64,000 bases of DNA. Source: JANQRX01 sp963663975 (GTDB lineage: Bacteria > Pseudomonadota > Alphaproteobacteria > Rhizobiales > Kaistiaceae). Below are positions 1-8,847 of the stretch, piece after piece. Location: contig CAXXRA010000015.1 in NCBI GenBank assembly GCA_963663975.2, positions 1,116,001 through 1,180,000 of the forward strand, in the 5' to 3' direction. Below the pieces are notes generated by a model, which saw only the letters and a program-made list of their open reading frames with translations, searched no databases and was not told where the DNA came from. How positions within the stretch are numbered: position 1 is the stretch's first letter; each line of letters begins with the position of its first letter. The translations under genes were made by a program, and so were the position numbers.

Positions 1-79
1 CCCCCGTCATTCGGCAGTTCGTTTAGCACGAACTTAGGAGGTTCTCGCGTAATCAAGGCTTGTCAGAGGGAGAGCATTG

Positions 80-376
80 ATGAGCCCGGAATATTTGAAG
101 CTGATCCAAAACAGCGACGAGCCCCATCAGGTAACGGTGCTTGAAGGTGAAATTGTTTTCAACGGCGGCGCTTCGGCGCTCGACTGCCTGGTCCGCAATT
201 TTTCCGACCATGGCTGCCGTCTGGTGATGTCGAACACAGTGCGGGTTCCGGCCTGGTTTACGCTGAGGATCAAGGATGATGGCCGGCGGCTTCCGGTGCG
301 CGTCCGGTGGCGCGACGATGCCTCGGTTGGCGTCGAGTTCGACGAAGCCCATGACGATTTCGGCTCCGCGGCGTAA
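80..376 (+). CDS. PilZ-domain protein
   Basis: A 98-residue protein that is almost entirely one PilZ-like beta-barrel. The stretch NFSDHG near residue 57 matches the second PilZ signature (D/N)xSxxG, followed by the typical alternating strands with VRVRWRDD and GVEF at the end. The N-terminal RxxxR arm that completes c-di-GMP binding in classical PilZ domains is not evident, so it may not bind the nucleotide. A TTG lies directly before the chosen ATG; the purine-rich GAGGGAGAG a few bases upstream serves either start. It is convergent with the L,D-transpeptidase gene. Small stand-alone PilZ proteins of this kind are common in alphaproteobacteria; the cellular role is unknown. Confidence 0.75.
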   Translation: MSPEYLKLIQNSDEPHQVTVLEGEIVFNGGASALDCLVRNFSDHGCRLVMSNTVRVPAWFTLRIKDDGRRLPVRVRWRDDASVGVEFDEAHDDFGSAA

Positions 377-419
377 AGGCTCCGCTAGCTGACACCCCGC
401 TGCCCGATCGCGACCGGCA

Positions 420-436
420 GACCCGAACATCGGGTC
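420..436. terminator. Possible bidirectional hairpin between convergent genes
   Basis: A perfect 7-bp stem GACCCGA/TCGGGTC with a 3-base loop lies in the 154-bp gap between two convergent genes. No T-run follows on either side, so it is only a weak candidate for an intrinsic terminator. Confidence 0.25.
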
Positions 437-530
437 GTGGCGCTTCTGTTCTTGGCGAAGCGATCGGCGGAGCCGGTGCAGCGGGCGACCTAGTCCGGGC
501 GGCCCCGGCCGACCGATGCCGGCCCCGGAA

Positions 531-1211
531 TCAGATGACGATGACCTTGGCGCCGACGCGAACCCGTTTGTAGAGTTCGACCACATCCTCATTGCGCATC
601 CTGATGCAGCCGGAAGAGACCGCCTGTCCGATGGTCCAGGGCTGGTTCGAGCCGTGGATCCGGTAAAGGGTCGAGCCCAGATAGAGCGCCCTGGCACCAA
701 GCGGATTTTCCAGGCCGCCCTCCATGTAGGCTGGGAGGCCGGGTTCGCGCTTGCGCATCGCAGCAGGCGGCGTCCAGCTCGGCCATTCCGCCTTGCGGGT
801 GACGTTGTGGGTGCCGGCCCACTCGAAGCCGGGGCGGCCGACGCCGATCCCGTAACGCATTGCCTGGCCGTTCTTCAGCACCAGGAAGAGATAACGTATT
901 CTCGTGTCGACAATGATGGTTCCGGCCGGGTGTTTGGTCTCGATCGGAACCAAGCGCGGCAGGTACCGAGGATCGATCGCCGGACTGCGGAAGGCCTGCC
1001 CTGCCGGGTAGGGCGCGGTACGGGTGACCGTCATCCGCTCGAACACCGAATTTTGCCGCCCACTGACCGCTGTGCGACGGTCCGCCGGCCCGGAGCCGAA
1101 CAGCCAGCCCAACAGACCGCCCGGATCGGACCGGATCGGCGGCTCTGCCGTTGCGGCGGTGGACAACGCCAGGAGCGCCGTGCACAAGGCCGGAAAAAGG
1201 ATGCGTCTCAT
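531..1211 (-). CDS. L,D-transpeptidase (YkuD family), exported
   Basis: A 226-residue YkuD-type L,D-transpeptidase, which forms 3-3 cross-links in peptidoglycan or attaches proteins to it in the periplasm. The start chosen gives a classical signal peptide (MRRILFPALC, hydrophobic core, AATA-E cleavage region); a longer frame begins 36 bases upstream but would bury the signal. The catalytic signature is complete: HGSN upstream of SSGCIRM, the Cys being the nucleophile and the His its partner. The domain fills the C-terminal two thirds, and the protein ends soon after the active site as in other short family members. It stands alone, convergent with the PilZ gene. Confidence 0.9.
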   Translation of the reverse strand: MRRILFPALCTALLALSTAATAEPPIRSDPGGLLGWLFGSGPADRRTAVSGRQNSVFERMTVTRTAPYPAGQAFRSPAIDPRYLPRLVPIETKHPAGTIIVDTRIRYLFLVLKNGQAMRYGIGVGRPGFEWAGTHNVTRKAEWPSWTPPAAMRKREPGLPAYMEGGLENPLGARALYLGSTLYRIHGSNQPWTIGQAVSSGCIRMRNEDVVELYKRVRVGAKVIVI

Positions 1212-1793
1212 GGTTGAGGACTCACTGCGATGAACCTTGGAACCCACAGGATAGGCCGGGTCCGGCCAGCGACCGGTAAACGGGGCGCTGCGAACCGCCC
1301 CTATGGCTAATGAAGCGTTGCCAGCGCCGCGAATTCGTCAAAGAGGTCTACGACAGCGCCAAGGACGGGACGTGCCGACGATCTGCCTGAGGCGGGAGGA
1401 GGAATCTCGCGACCAAGCCTCCAATTCGTCAAAAGACGGTCGCCGTCTGGCTCAAGTGATGCGGCGCGGTTGGCACTCGGCCAAAAATGTTGCCTTGCCG
1501 GAGCGATTCTTGATCTGATGAGCTAGCCCGGACTTCTCACGCTGGACACGGGGCCTGCGTTGCCGTTTCGGCGAGACAGATGCAAGAAGGGCGGCGAAAA
1601 GCGTATCTGGTGATCCGGTTGAGCCGCCCGACACGGCAGATGTCGGCCGAAACGCAACCCGAAGGGCCGGCCTGAACCGGCGCAGGTCATGTCCAGTTTG
1701 AGAAGTCCGGGCTAGGTTGATCCGAAGCGAAGTAGCCAAGGGAATTCTTGGCGCTTCGCCATCGACCGAATGACCAACCGGGAAGGGAAAGCC
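1212..1793. other. Intergenic region with a MITE-like element
   Basis: No supportable gene. Short open frames here lack coding character on both strands. The only structure seen is the inverted-repeat element at 1523-1715, listed separately. Confidence 0.6.
1523..1715. mobile_element. MITE-like element or IS remnant, 193 bp
   Basis: The ends are perfect 17-bp inverted repeats: CTAGCCCGGACTTCTCA at 1523-1539 and its reverse complement at 1699-1715. The similarity continues inward imperfectly (both ends read CTGGACA and then CCTGCG), giving roughly 38-bp imperfect terminal repeats. The outermost four bases are CTAG at both ends and may be the target duplication rather than element sequence. 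There is no room for a transposase, so it would be non-autonomous. No second copy was noticed in the window. Confidence 0.55.
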
Positions 1794-2154
1794 ATGCCAC
1801 GGACCCGGCTCAGCCTTTGGTATTTGACCTCCTACCTGCTGCTCGGCGGGGTTGGCCTGCTGCTCGTGCCCGACCTCGCGCTGAAGCTCCTGTTCGCTCA
1901 GGGAGATTACGGCACGGTGATGCCTAGGCTGAGTGGCATGCTGATGATCGGGCTCGGCGTGCTCGTGCTCCAGATCATCCGGCACGAGTTATCGGGTGCT
2001 GTATCCAACAACGCTGGCGGTTCGCGCATTTCTTCTTGTCAGCCTGCTGGCGGTATACCTTTCGACCTCCGACCCGCTCTTCATCGCCCTCATCGCCATC
2101 GTTGGACTTGGCTTCGTTGTAACGGGTCTTTCCTATCTCAGCGAAAGGACATGA
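1794..2154 (+). pseudogene. Small integral membrane protein, frameshifted
   Basis: The start ATG has a good ribosome site (GGGAAGGGA) and opens a hydrophobic protein with two membrane segments (around YLTSYLLLGGVGLLL and SGMLMIGLGVLVLQII). Near 1984 the frame must shift by one: the continuing frame becomes polar and unconvincing, whereas the next frame gives two further membrane helices (AFLLVSLLAVYLS and ALIAIVGLGFVVTGLSYL) and stops at 2152-2154. Joined, it is about 120 residues with four helices. The family was not recognised. It is either a recent pseudogene or a one-base sequencing error. Confidence 0.6.
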
Positions 2155-2604
2155 CGGCGGCTCGAATTCAGCTGGTCCAACCCGAGGCCTGAGCGCCAAA
2201 TCGCCCGCGACCGGTTCGACCAAGCGGGCGATTCGGGACGACCGGACGAGGCGCTTCCGCAGCTGGCTACCGTTTTCCGTCTTGATCCCAACTACGGTAA
2301 AGGCTCCGCTGCCTATGCAGACATGACACTCTGCAATGTGTTGCTGGGCCGATATGACGATGCTCTCAAGACCGCGCTGAAGTGCAAGTCGCTCGCCCCC
2401 GACTACGTTCGCGGACAGCATCGTCTGGTCGCCGCCCTGGCCTATGCAGGCAAGGAAGACGAGGCCAAGTCGGCGCTGGACGAGTTGCTGACGATGCAGC
2501 CGGACATGTCGGTCGCCTATTTCGAGGATACCTATCCGTTTGCCAATCCATCCGACCGGAATGTCCTTGTCGACGGGCTCCGGCGGGCGGGCTGGCGCGC
2601 CTAG
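2155..2604 (+). pseudogene. TPR-protein C-terminal remnant (adenylate-cyclase-TPR type)
   Basis: Open without stops from 2155, but recognisable only from about 2245. It contains two tetratricopeptide-like helical repeats (GRPDEALPQLATVFRLDPN; GRYDDALKTALKC...LAPDY; GKEDEAKSALDELL). The last 25 residues, with PFANPSDRNVLVDGLRRAGW, match the characteristic tail of class III adenylate cyclase/TPR proteins, which normally exceed 500 residues. The cyclase and DNA-binding parts are absent, so this is most likely a gene fragment. An internal ATG at 2323 could give a 93-residue product. Confidence 0.5.
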
Positions 2605-2688
2605 CTTGAGTGGAATAGCGGCATCTTCAAATGTCCGGCCAGCGGCGCCGCGCCGAAGGCGTTCGCAGCGTCTGGCACGGTTGAGCCG

Positions 2689-3615
2689 TTAAGATCCTTG
2701 GTCGCCGGTCGCCTTGTCGGCGGTTCCAGCCAGGTCCTCGAACCTGGCGTAGAGACGGGTGAAGTCCTCCTCCACCATGCCGTTGTGAACCGCCGCCTCG
2801 AGGTAGGCGAAGGTATCGCGGCCAAGATTGACCGTTGCGCCAAGCGCGTCGGCCAGCCTCATCGCCATGCCGAGATCCTTGTGCAGGTTGAACACCGGCG
2901 AGCGGCCGTCGTAGGTGCCGGACAAGATGTGGTCGGGAAACCGGCGCTCGGAAATAAAGCTGCGGGCGTTGCCGTTGTTGAATACCTCGATCATGTCGGC
3001 AACGTCGATACCGGCGCGTTTGGCCAAATGGGCAGCTTCACACACCGCCAGGAAATTGGTGTGGGTGATCATGTTGTGCAGCAGTTTCATGGTGTGCCCG
3101 GCTCCGCTCGGCCCAAGATAGATCAGCCTCCTGGTGCAGGCTTGGAGCAGGGGCGCGGTGCGCCGAAGCGCTTCCTCGTCGCCGCCGATCATCAAGGTCA
3201 GTTCACCTTCGTCGGCATGCGTGGCGCCGCCGGTCATGCCGGCGTCCATGTAGGCGACGCCGTTGTCCGCCGCTCGGGCGGCCAGCCTCCTGGTGTCATC
3301 AGGGTCCGAGGTGGTGAAGTCGAACAGCACCAGGTCTTTGTGCGCGCCTTCCAGCAGGTTGGACGGACCCGACATCATGGCGTCGATCTCGCGCGAGCCG
3401 GGCACGACGAAAACGATCAGGGCACAGTGTGCGGCCATCGCCGAAGGCGGCGTGATGTCGGCCTCACCGACAAAAGCATCGAGCGCCGCCTTTGCGGTAT
3501 CCCAGACGTGCACAAGGTGGCCGGCGCGAATAAAATTGCGGGCGATGCCGCGGCCCATATTGCCGAGGCCGATCACTCCGATGACCGCCCTCTCCTGGTC
3601 CTCCACACTTGCCAT
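2689..3615 (-). CDS. NAD(P)-dependent 3-hydroxyacid dehydrogenase (3-hydroxyisobutyrate dehydrogenase / tartronate semialdehyde reductase family)
   Basis: A full-length (308 residues) member of the beta-hydroxyacid dehydrogenase family. The N-terminal Rossmann motif GLGNMG is at residues 16-21, the substrate-binding segment DAGMTGGATHADEGEL follows near 125, and the catalytic lysine lies in GAGHTMKLLHNM near residue 175. The second half is the all-helical dimerisation domain. The physiological substrate cannot be read from sequence. It lies just downstream of and co-oriented with the IclR regulator (71-bp gap), so it probably belongs to the same catabolic locus as the divergent CoA transferase and citryl-CoA lyase genes. 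Confidence 0.85.
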   Translation of the reverse strand: MASVEDQERAVIGVIGLGNMGRGIARNFIRAGHLVHVWDTAKAALDAFVGEADITPPSAMAAHCALIVFVVPGSREIDAMMSGPSNLLEGAHKDLVLFDFTTSDPDDTRRLAARAADNGVAYMDAGMTGGATHADEGELTLMIGGDEEALRRTAPLLQACTRRLIYLGPSGAGHTMKLLHNMITHTNFLAVCEAAHLAKRAGIDVADMIEVFNNGNARSFISERRFPDHILSGTYDGRSPVFNLHKDLGMAMRLADALGATVNLGRDTFAYLEAAVHNGMVEEDFTRLYARFEDLAGTADKATGDQGS

Positions 3616-3686
3616 GTTCGCTCTTCCTCCTCAACTCCGGCCGGCGCGCCCGTTGAACACCGGCCGAATTCACCGCCCGCGGCCCT

Positions 3687-4358
3687 TCATAGCCGGTTTT
3701 GCAGATCCGCAGCGGCCGATCTCAACGCCGCCAGGGCCCGCTTCCGCGCCGTCTTGTTGAACCGGCTGGCCAGACCGGACACCGCGAGCGCGCCCCGGAT
3801 CGAACCGTCGAGGTGGAGGATCGGAACCGCCACGGCGGCGATGTCGGGCGAACGCTCCGCCACCGAGACCGCGTAACCGTCGCGCCGGACACGATCATTG
3901 TTACCGCCGGCGCCCCCAAACGCCCGCAGGACGCGGCCGGCCGCACCGCGATCGAGCGGCAGGCGAACGCCTTCGTCGAGGTGGTGGCGGACCGGATTGC
4001 GGGAATTTTCCCGGTAGAGGCACAGGCGTTCATCGGCCTCGCGGACAAAAAAGGACGCCGTTTCGCCGGTGTCCTCGACCAGCCTGCGCAGCGCCGGCCG
4101 GATGTACTCGCCGAGGTCGAAGTTCCGGCGATAGCTTGATCCGAGCCGCCACAGGCTCGGCCCGAGGCGGAATGTGCCGTCCGGATCACGGGTGAGATAG
4201 CCGAACCGGATGAGCGAGCCGCACAGTCTGAGGATGGTGCTCTTGTAAAGCCCGGTCTCCTCGGCGATCTCGGCCAGGGTCAGCCGCCCCCTGGTTTCCC
4301 CGAACGCTTCCAGCACCGACAACGCCCGCTCGACCGCCTCGACCCGCTGTTCCTTCAT
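3687..4358 (-). CDS. IclR-family transcriptional regulator
   Basis: A 223-residue IclR-type regulator. The N-terminal winged helix-turn-helix spans residues 5-65 (ERALSVLEAFGE, LTLAEIAEETGLYKSTILRL). The C-terminal IclR effector domain follows, with AVAVPILHLDGSIRGALAVSG in the ligand-pocket region. It is slightly shorter than the usual 250 residues, mainly in the middle of the effector domain, but has no obvious break. It is transcribed away from the CoA transferase operon with a 97-bp shared promoter region and toward the 3-hydroxyacid dehydrogenase. By position it probably regulates both flanking units. Confidence 0.9.
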   Translation of the reverse strand: MKEQRVEAVERALSVLEAFGETRGRLTLAEIAEETGLYKSTILRLCGSLIRFGYLTRDPDGTFRLGPSLWRLGSSYRRNFDLGEYIRPALRRLVEDTGETASFFVREADERLCLYRENSRNPVRHHLDEGVRLPLDRGAAGRVLRAFGGAGGNNDRVRRDGYAVSVAERSPDIAAVAVPILHLDGSIRGALAVSGLASRFNKTARKRALAALRSAAADLQNRL

Positions 4359-4361
4359 TGT

Positions 4362-4380
4362 CGTTCTCCCTGACAGAACG
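4362..4380. promoter_or_regulatory. Candidate IclR operator palindrome
   Basis: CGTTCT and AGAACG form a 6-bp inverted repeat with a 7-base spacer, three bases before the regulator start and inside the divergent intergenic region. Size and position fit an IclR operator; binding is inferred only. Confidence 0.35.
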
Positions 4381-4455
4381 GTCTTTCATTTTCCTTGATC
4401 GCATCGCGCGGGACAATAGTTTGGAGACGAAAAAAGCGAACCGACGCCGGCGGCC

Positions 4456-5646
4456 ATGCAGAAACTCAACGGAATTCGTGTTCTCGACCTGACCAACGTG
4501 CTCGCCGGCCCGTTCTGCTGCCACCAGCTAGCCCATCTCGGTGCCGAGGTGATCAAGGTCGAACGGCCCGGCAGCGGCGATCTCGCCCGTGAGCTCGGCG
4601 CCGATCCCTCGCTCAATGCCGGCAAGATGGGGGTGTCGTTCCTCGCCCAGAATGCCGGCAAGAAATCGATCACCCTCGACCTCAAATCCGACCGCGGCAA
4701 GGCTCTGCTCAAGCGCCTCGTCGGCGATGCCGATGTCCTGGTTGAGAACTTTCGGCCCGGCGTGATGGATCGGCTCGGTGTCGGCTGGGGTGTTCTCAAG
4801 CAGACCAATCCACAACTGGTCTATTGCGCGATATCCGGCTTCGGCCAGGACGGCCCGTGGAAGCTCCGGCCGGCCTACGATCAGATCATCCAGGGTGCCT
4901 CGGGGGTGATGTCGATCACCGGCGACGGGCAGAGCGGGCCGCTCAGGGTCGGCTATCCCCTGGCCGACACCATCGGCGGTCTGACGGCGGCGTTGGCGAT
5001 CGCCGCCGCGCTCAACGATCGCGAACACGGTGTCTTCATCGACATCTCGATGCTCGAGGCGGTGCTGGCGACCATGGGCTGGGCGGTGTCCAACTGGTTG
5101 ATCGCCGGCGTCGCGCCGACCGCCAACGGCAACGAAAACGCCACATCGGCGCCTTCGGGGGCCTTTCAGGCGGCCGACGGCCTGATCAACATCGCCGCCA
5201 ACAAGGAAGAACAATGGCGCGTGTTGGCAGCCCATCTCGGCCGGGCGGACCTCATCGAGCGACCGGAGTTCAAAACCCGCCAGGATCGCATCGCCCATCG
5301 CCTGGACCTGAAACGCGAGCTTGAGGACAGCCTCAGAGTTCAGTCCGCTGCTGTTTGGGAGCGTGAGCTGAACGAGCTCGGCGTCCCGGCCGGGGCTGTG
5401 ATCGACGTTCCCGGCATTCTCGACCAGGACGTGGTCGCCTCGCGCGGGATGGTGGCGACCTTCACCGATGTGCCGGGGGTCGGCGGCGATATCTCGGTGT
5501 TGCGCACCGGCATCAAGCTGGATGGCGAGCCGCCGGCCGTTGACACCCCGCCGCCGCAACTCGGCCAGGACAATGAAGAAATCTATGGCGCCCTCGGGCT
5601 GTCGGTGTCGGAGATCGCGCAGCTCGGCACGGAGGGGGTGATTTGA
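4456..5646 (+). CDS. CaiB/BaiF family (class III) CoA transferase
   Basis: A 396-residue class III CoA transferase, which moves CoA between carboxylic acids. Family hallmarks are all present: VLDLTNVLAGPFCCHQLAHLGAEVIKVERP at the N-terminus, VLVENFRPGVMDRLG near residue 95, and RPAYDQIIQGASG near 140, which holds the catalytic Asp. The protein length is normal. Its stop overlaps the start of the next gene (TTGA), so the two are translationally coupled. The pairing with a citryl-CoA lyase-like enzyme suggests that the CoA ester made here is cleaved by the neighbour. Likely acids are citrate, citramalate or a substituted malate. Confidence 0.9.
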   Translation: MQKLNGIRVLDLTNVLAGPFCCHQLAHLGAEVIKVERPGSGDLARELGADPSLNAGKMGVSFLAQNAGKKSITLDLKSDRGKALLKRLVGDADVLVENFRPGVMDRLGVGWGVLKQTNPQLVYCAISGFGQDGPWKLRPAYDQIIQGASGVMSITGDGQSGPLRVGYPLADTIGGLTAALAIAAALNDREHGVFIDISMLEAVLATMGWAVSNWLIAGVAPTANGNENATSAPSGAFQAADGLINIAANKEEQWRVLAAHLGRADLIERPEFKTRQDRIAHRLDLKRELEDSLRVQSAAVWERELNELGVPAGAVIDVPGILDQDVVASRGMVATFTDVPGVGGDISVLRTGIKLDGEPPAVDTPPPQLGQDNEEIYGALGLSVSEIAQLGTEGVI

Positions 5647-6458
5647 GCAGCAGGCCGGAAGCGTCGAACGACGTCGCCGATTGGTGGCGAACGTCGATCA
5701 TCGACATGGAACCGGGGCGGATCGAATTTCGCGGCCGGCCGATCGAGGAGCTGATCGGGAAGTTCTCGTTTCCTCAAATGATCTGGTTCATGGTGACCGG
5801 CGAGGTGATCGAGGCTGGCCGCGCGCGCCTGCTCGAAGCCGCGCTTGTCGCCGCGGTCGATCATGGCCCCCAGGCGCCGTCGATCGCCATCGCACGCATG
5901 GCAGCGACCTGCGGGGTCGGTCTCAACAATGCCATGGCGAGTGCGCTCAACGTCCTTGGCGATGTCCATGGCGGCGCCGGAGAACAGGCGGTGGAGCTTT
6001 ACGGCCGGATCGCTGAAGCAACCGACCGCGACGTGTCGCTCGAGTTTGCGACCCGCGACTGCCTCGATGGGTGGCGCCGGGCGCATGGCAAATATGTCCC
6101 GGGCTTCGGACATCGTTTTCACAATCCGACCGATCCGCGCGCACCCCGCCTGCTGGCCCTGGTCGACCAGGCGGCGGGCGAGGACGCCGTGACCGGGCGC
6201 TTCGCCGGCATTGGCCGGGCGATCGAACGCTTGCTCGCGCTCGACAGCGGCAAGGCGGTGCCGATGAACATCGACGGTGCGACGGCGGTGATCTACGCCG
6301 AACTGGGCTGTCCGCCGCCGCTGGCGCGAGGCCTGTTCTGCCTCTCGCGATCGGTCGGGATTCTCGCCCATGCCTGGGAGCAGACGATCCAGGGCGGGCG
6401 CAACAAGGGCCCCACACCGCCGAACTACCGCTGGACCTATGACGGGGTCGGATCGTAA
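5643..6458 (+). CDS. Citryl-CoA lyase-like protein (citrate synthase superfamily)
   Basis: A 271-residue short citrate-synthase-fold protein. It has DVHGGAGEQAVEL near residue 110, VPGFGHRFHNPTDPRAPRLL near 155, and the acidic catalytic region NIDGATAVIYAELG near 210. These correspond to the His, His and Asp of citrate synthase; the length and PGFGHR motif fit the citryl-CoA lyase class. Family members cleave citryl-CoA or similar acyl-CoAs to acetyl-CoA and an oxoacid. The TTG start overlaps the upstream stop and is preceded by GGAGGGGG, a very strong ribosome site. Citryl-CoA is the default substrate; citramalyl-type esters are equally possible. Confidence 0.8.
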   Translation: MSSRPEASNDVADWWRTSIIDMEPGRIEFRGRPIEELIGKFSFPQMIWFMVTGEVIEAGRARLLEAALVAAVDHGPQAPSIAIARMAATCGVGLNNAMASALNVLGDVHGGAGEQAVELYGRIAEATDRDVSLEFATRDCLDGWRRAHGKYVPGFGHRFHNPTDPRAPRLLALVDQAAGEDAVTGRFAGIGRAIERLLALDSGKAVPMNIDGATAVIYAELGCPPPLARGLFCLSRSVGILAHAWEQTIQGGRNKGPTPPNYRWTYDGVGS

Positions 6459-6693
6459 GTCCTCGCCAAATTTCGCCGGCCCAGGACAGAAAAAGTTCGA
6501 GCAGCTCTTGGTCGCCGCCGCTTAGTCTTCTGATACGCCCAATGGTCATTGGGTCGGGCACATGTCGCGCGTCCGGTGAGCAACGCCAACAAGAACGAAA
6601 CGGGGCCTGAGAGCGGAAGGCGCTCTGGCTGTGCCGCAAGCCGGTCCGGTGGTGAGGTGCGTGGTTTGTCGACTGACAGGCGTGGCGACAAGC

Positions 6694-6954
6694 TCAGCGC
6701 ATGCTGGACAGGTTGGCGATCAACATGTCCCGCTTCTGATCCATGCGTTTCTGGAGTTTGTGGGCAAGATCGGTATCGGCGGCGCAGACCGCCATCGCCA
6801 CCTGGGTAACTTCCTCATGGGTATGTCCCGATGCGTCCAGCACGGCCTGCTGCACGATCTTGGCAATGGCCTTGCGCTCCTCCGCACTCAGATCGGTGGG
6901 TATGGTGTCGTTCAGTTTCTGTGACACCGTTTTTGACAGTTCGGCGAGATCCAT
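6694..6954 (-). CDS. Conserved-type small hypothetical protein
   Basis: An 86-residue, mostly helical, charged protein (starts MDLAELSKTVSQKLND; ends MDQKRDMLIANLSSMR). The ATG chosen has GGAGA seven bases upstream; a longer in-frame extension has no ribosome site. No signal peptide or membrane segment is present, and the family was not recognised. The 235 bp between it and the lyase gene hold no other gene. Confidence 0.55.
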   Translation of the reverse strand: MDLAELSKTVSQKLNDTIPTDLSAEERKAIAKIVQQAVLDASGHTHEEVTQVAMAVCAADTDLAHKLQKRMDQKRDMLIANLSSMR

Positions 6955-7216
6955 CTGCCCGTCTCCAGTTTTCTTGCCAGTGCCTGTGATGTGCGTACCA
7001 TTATGGACCTTCAACGATCGTGCAAGTGCCAATCAGGGCAAGGAAATCGAGATAGCCGGTAAAATCGTGGCGGGATCCAGCGGCCTCACCGGGCTCGCCG
7101 CCGGGGTGGGTTCGCCGGATAGGCCGGTCGACCGACCCATCGACGGCATGCGTTGAATTCGGTCCACTGGCGCTGCACTATGTGGATGAGTTTGAAAAGA
7201 CTGCGGAGAAACCAGC

Positions 7217-8017
7217 ATGCGGACGCTCTGGGTGATTGTTGCGGCCGCGTTGCTGGCGTCGACCGCGCCGGCGAGCGCGCAGATCGAAGTCGACGTCGAA
7301 CTGGTACTGGCGGTCGACGTGTCGCGTTCCATGGACGAGGATGAGCGCTTGCTGCAACGCAACGGCCATGCCGCGGCGTTCCGCCACCGGGAGGTGATCC
7401 GCGCCATCGAGTCGGGACTGGTCGGCCGGATTGCGGTCAGCTATTTCGAGTGGGCGGGACCGGGCCGCAACAAGATTGTGGCGCCGTGGACGATCATCTC
7501 CAACGCCGGCCAGGCTCACGCCTTCGCCGACGTGCTGGACCAGAGCCCACCTGGCCGCGATCGCGGCACGTCGATCTCGAACGGGCTCAATTTCGGCGTC
7601 GAACTCCTCGATCGGAGTCCGGCGCGTGGCTTGCGCCGGGTGATCGACGTCTCCGGCGACGGTCCCAACAATGTCGGCGAACCGGTGGCCAAGACGCGTG
7701 ATGATGTCATCGCCCGCGGTATTATCGTCAACGGCCTGCCTGTCGTGATCCGCCCGGCGAGCGCCTCCAGTTTCTACGACATCGCCGATCTCGACATCTA
7801 CTACCAGGATTGCGTGATCGGCGGGCCCGGCGCCTTCCTGGTCACGGTGACGGACACCAGCCAATTCGAGATTGCCATCCGGCGGAAGCTGGTGCTGGAG
7901 ATCGCGGGTCGACCGGCACGGGTGATGCCGGCGCAATACGACGCGCGGCCGCGGGTGGATTGTCTGATCGGCGAGAAGGCGCGGGCGCGCCGTTTACGGA
8001 ACCTGAATGATCCCTGA
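7217..8017 (+). CDS. DUF1194 von Willebrand factor A-like secreted protein
   Basis: A 266-residue protein with a signal peptide ending at ASAQ (about residue 22). It then has a single VWA-like domain starting with VDVELVLAVDVSRSMDEDE. DVSRS is a MIDAS-type DxSxS metal site; GTSISNGLNFG and RVIDVSGDGPNNVG match later metal and fold positions. The whole protein is the DUF1194 family, typical of alphaproteobacteria and of unknown function. Location is presumably periplasmic. It stands alone. Confidence 0.85.
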   Translation: MRTLWVIVAAALLASTAPASAQIEVDVELVLAVDVSRSMDEDERLLQRNGHAAAFRHREVIRAIESGLVGRIAVSYFEWAGPGRNKIVAPWTIISNAGQAHAFADVLDQSPPGRDRGTSISNGLNFGVELLDRSPARGLRRVIDVSGDGPNNVGEPVAKTRDDVIARGIIVNGLPVVIRPASASSFYDIADLDIYYQDCVIGGPGAFLVTVTDTSQFEIAIRRKLVLEIAGRPARVMPAQYDARPRVDCLIGEKARARRLRNLNDP

Positions 8018-8067
8018 GGGCTGCCCGGCGAGCAGAGGCCGGTCGCCGCGCGGGCCGGCGCCCATCG

Positions 8068-8847
8068 TTACGACGTCACGCCCTGAAGCGCCCCATCGAG
8101 CGCGCCGAAAAACGACCTTATGCGGCGAGCGTTGACCCCCAAATCATGGGCGCCGTTGCGGGCGGCTGAACGCATATCGACCAGCGCGCCCTCGCCTTCC
8201 GGTGCGATCCTGATCACCACGTCCTGTCGGAAACCGAAGATCAGGGTGGTGGCGACCGCCTCGATGCGGCCGGTCTCATTGGTCTCATCGGGTGCCCGTT
8301 CCGCCAGAACCTGCCAGCCGCGGTTGCCGACGATCCTTCCCGCTTCCTGGAACACCCGCGGCGTGCCGACCGGATAGAACCTCGAAACCAGGTCAGGATG
8401 GGCTTTGCGCTGCAGGGCGATCTCGACCCGGCCGGGATTGCGGTGGCGCGCTTCGCCGGATCGGCGATCGAAAAAGGCCCGCCTGAAGCGAGGCGGCTCT
8501 TCCAGGGCCGTCGAGATGTCGGTCAGTTGAGGTTCGCTCACCAGCTGCCACGCGGCGTAGGCGGGAAACGACAGCACCATCAAGCCGACCACCAGACCCC
8601 GTATGGCCTGCCCGGTGCCGCGGCGCCCGTCCTGCCAAATGTTGGCGAAGGCGGCAATCGCGATGATCACCGCAAGACCGGCCAGCGTAAATCCGGCCGC
8701 CATCGAGGCGTAGGTGGATGTGACATCGAGCAGCCGTGACCGGTGACCGATGGCCGTGATGACCAGCACCGGAACCGACAGCGATGCCAGTCCGGCACTC
8801 CAGGCCGCCATCCTTGAGGAGCGCTCGTCGCGATCAATGGGAGCCAT
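8068..8847 (-). CDS. DUF1499 membrane protein
   Basis: A 259-residue protein with three N-terminal membrane helices (about residues 14-32, 44-68 and 82-102). A C-terminal globular domain from about 120 carries the DUF1499 pattern (RIEAVATTLIFGFRQDVVIRI, VDMRSAARNGAHDLGVNARRI). DUF1499 proteins with this arrangement are common in Hyphomicrobiales; function is unknown. The gene converges on the DUF1194 gene across a 50-bp gap. Confidence 0.8.
   Translation of the reverse strand: MAPIDRDERSSRMAAWSAGLASLSVPVLVITAIGHRSRLLDVTSTYASMAAGFTLAGLAVIIAIAAFANIWQDGRRGTGQAIRGLVVGLMVLSFPAYAAWQLVSEPQLTDISTALEEPPRFRRAFFDRRSGEARHRNPGRVEIALQRKAHPDLVSRFYPVGTPRVFQEAGRIVGNRGWQVLAERAPDETNETGRIEAVATTLIFGFRQDVVIRIAPEGEGALVDMRSAARNGAHDLGVNARRIRSFFGALDGALQGVTS

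Noticed and set aside
1303..1518. 71-codon frame before the MITE-like element
   Set aside because: No coding bias or ribosome site.
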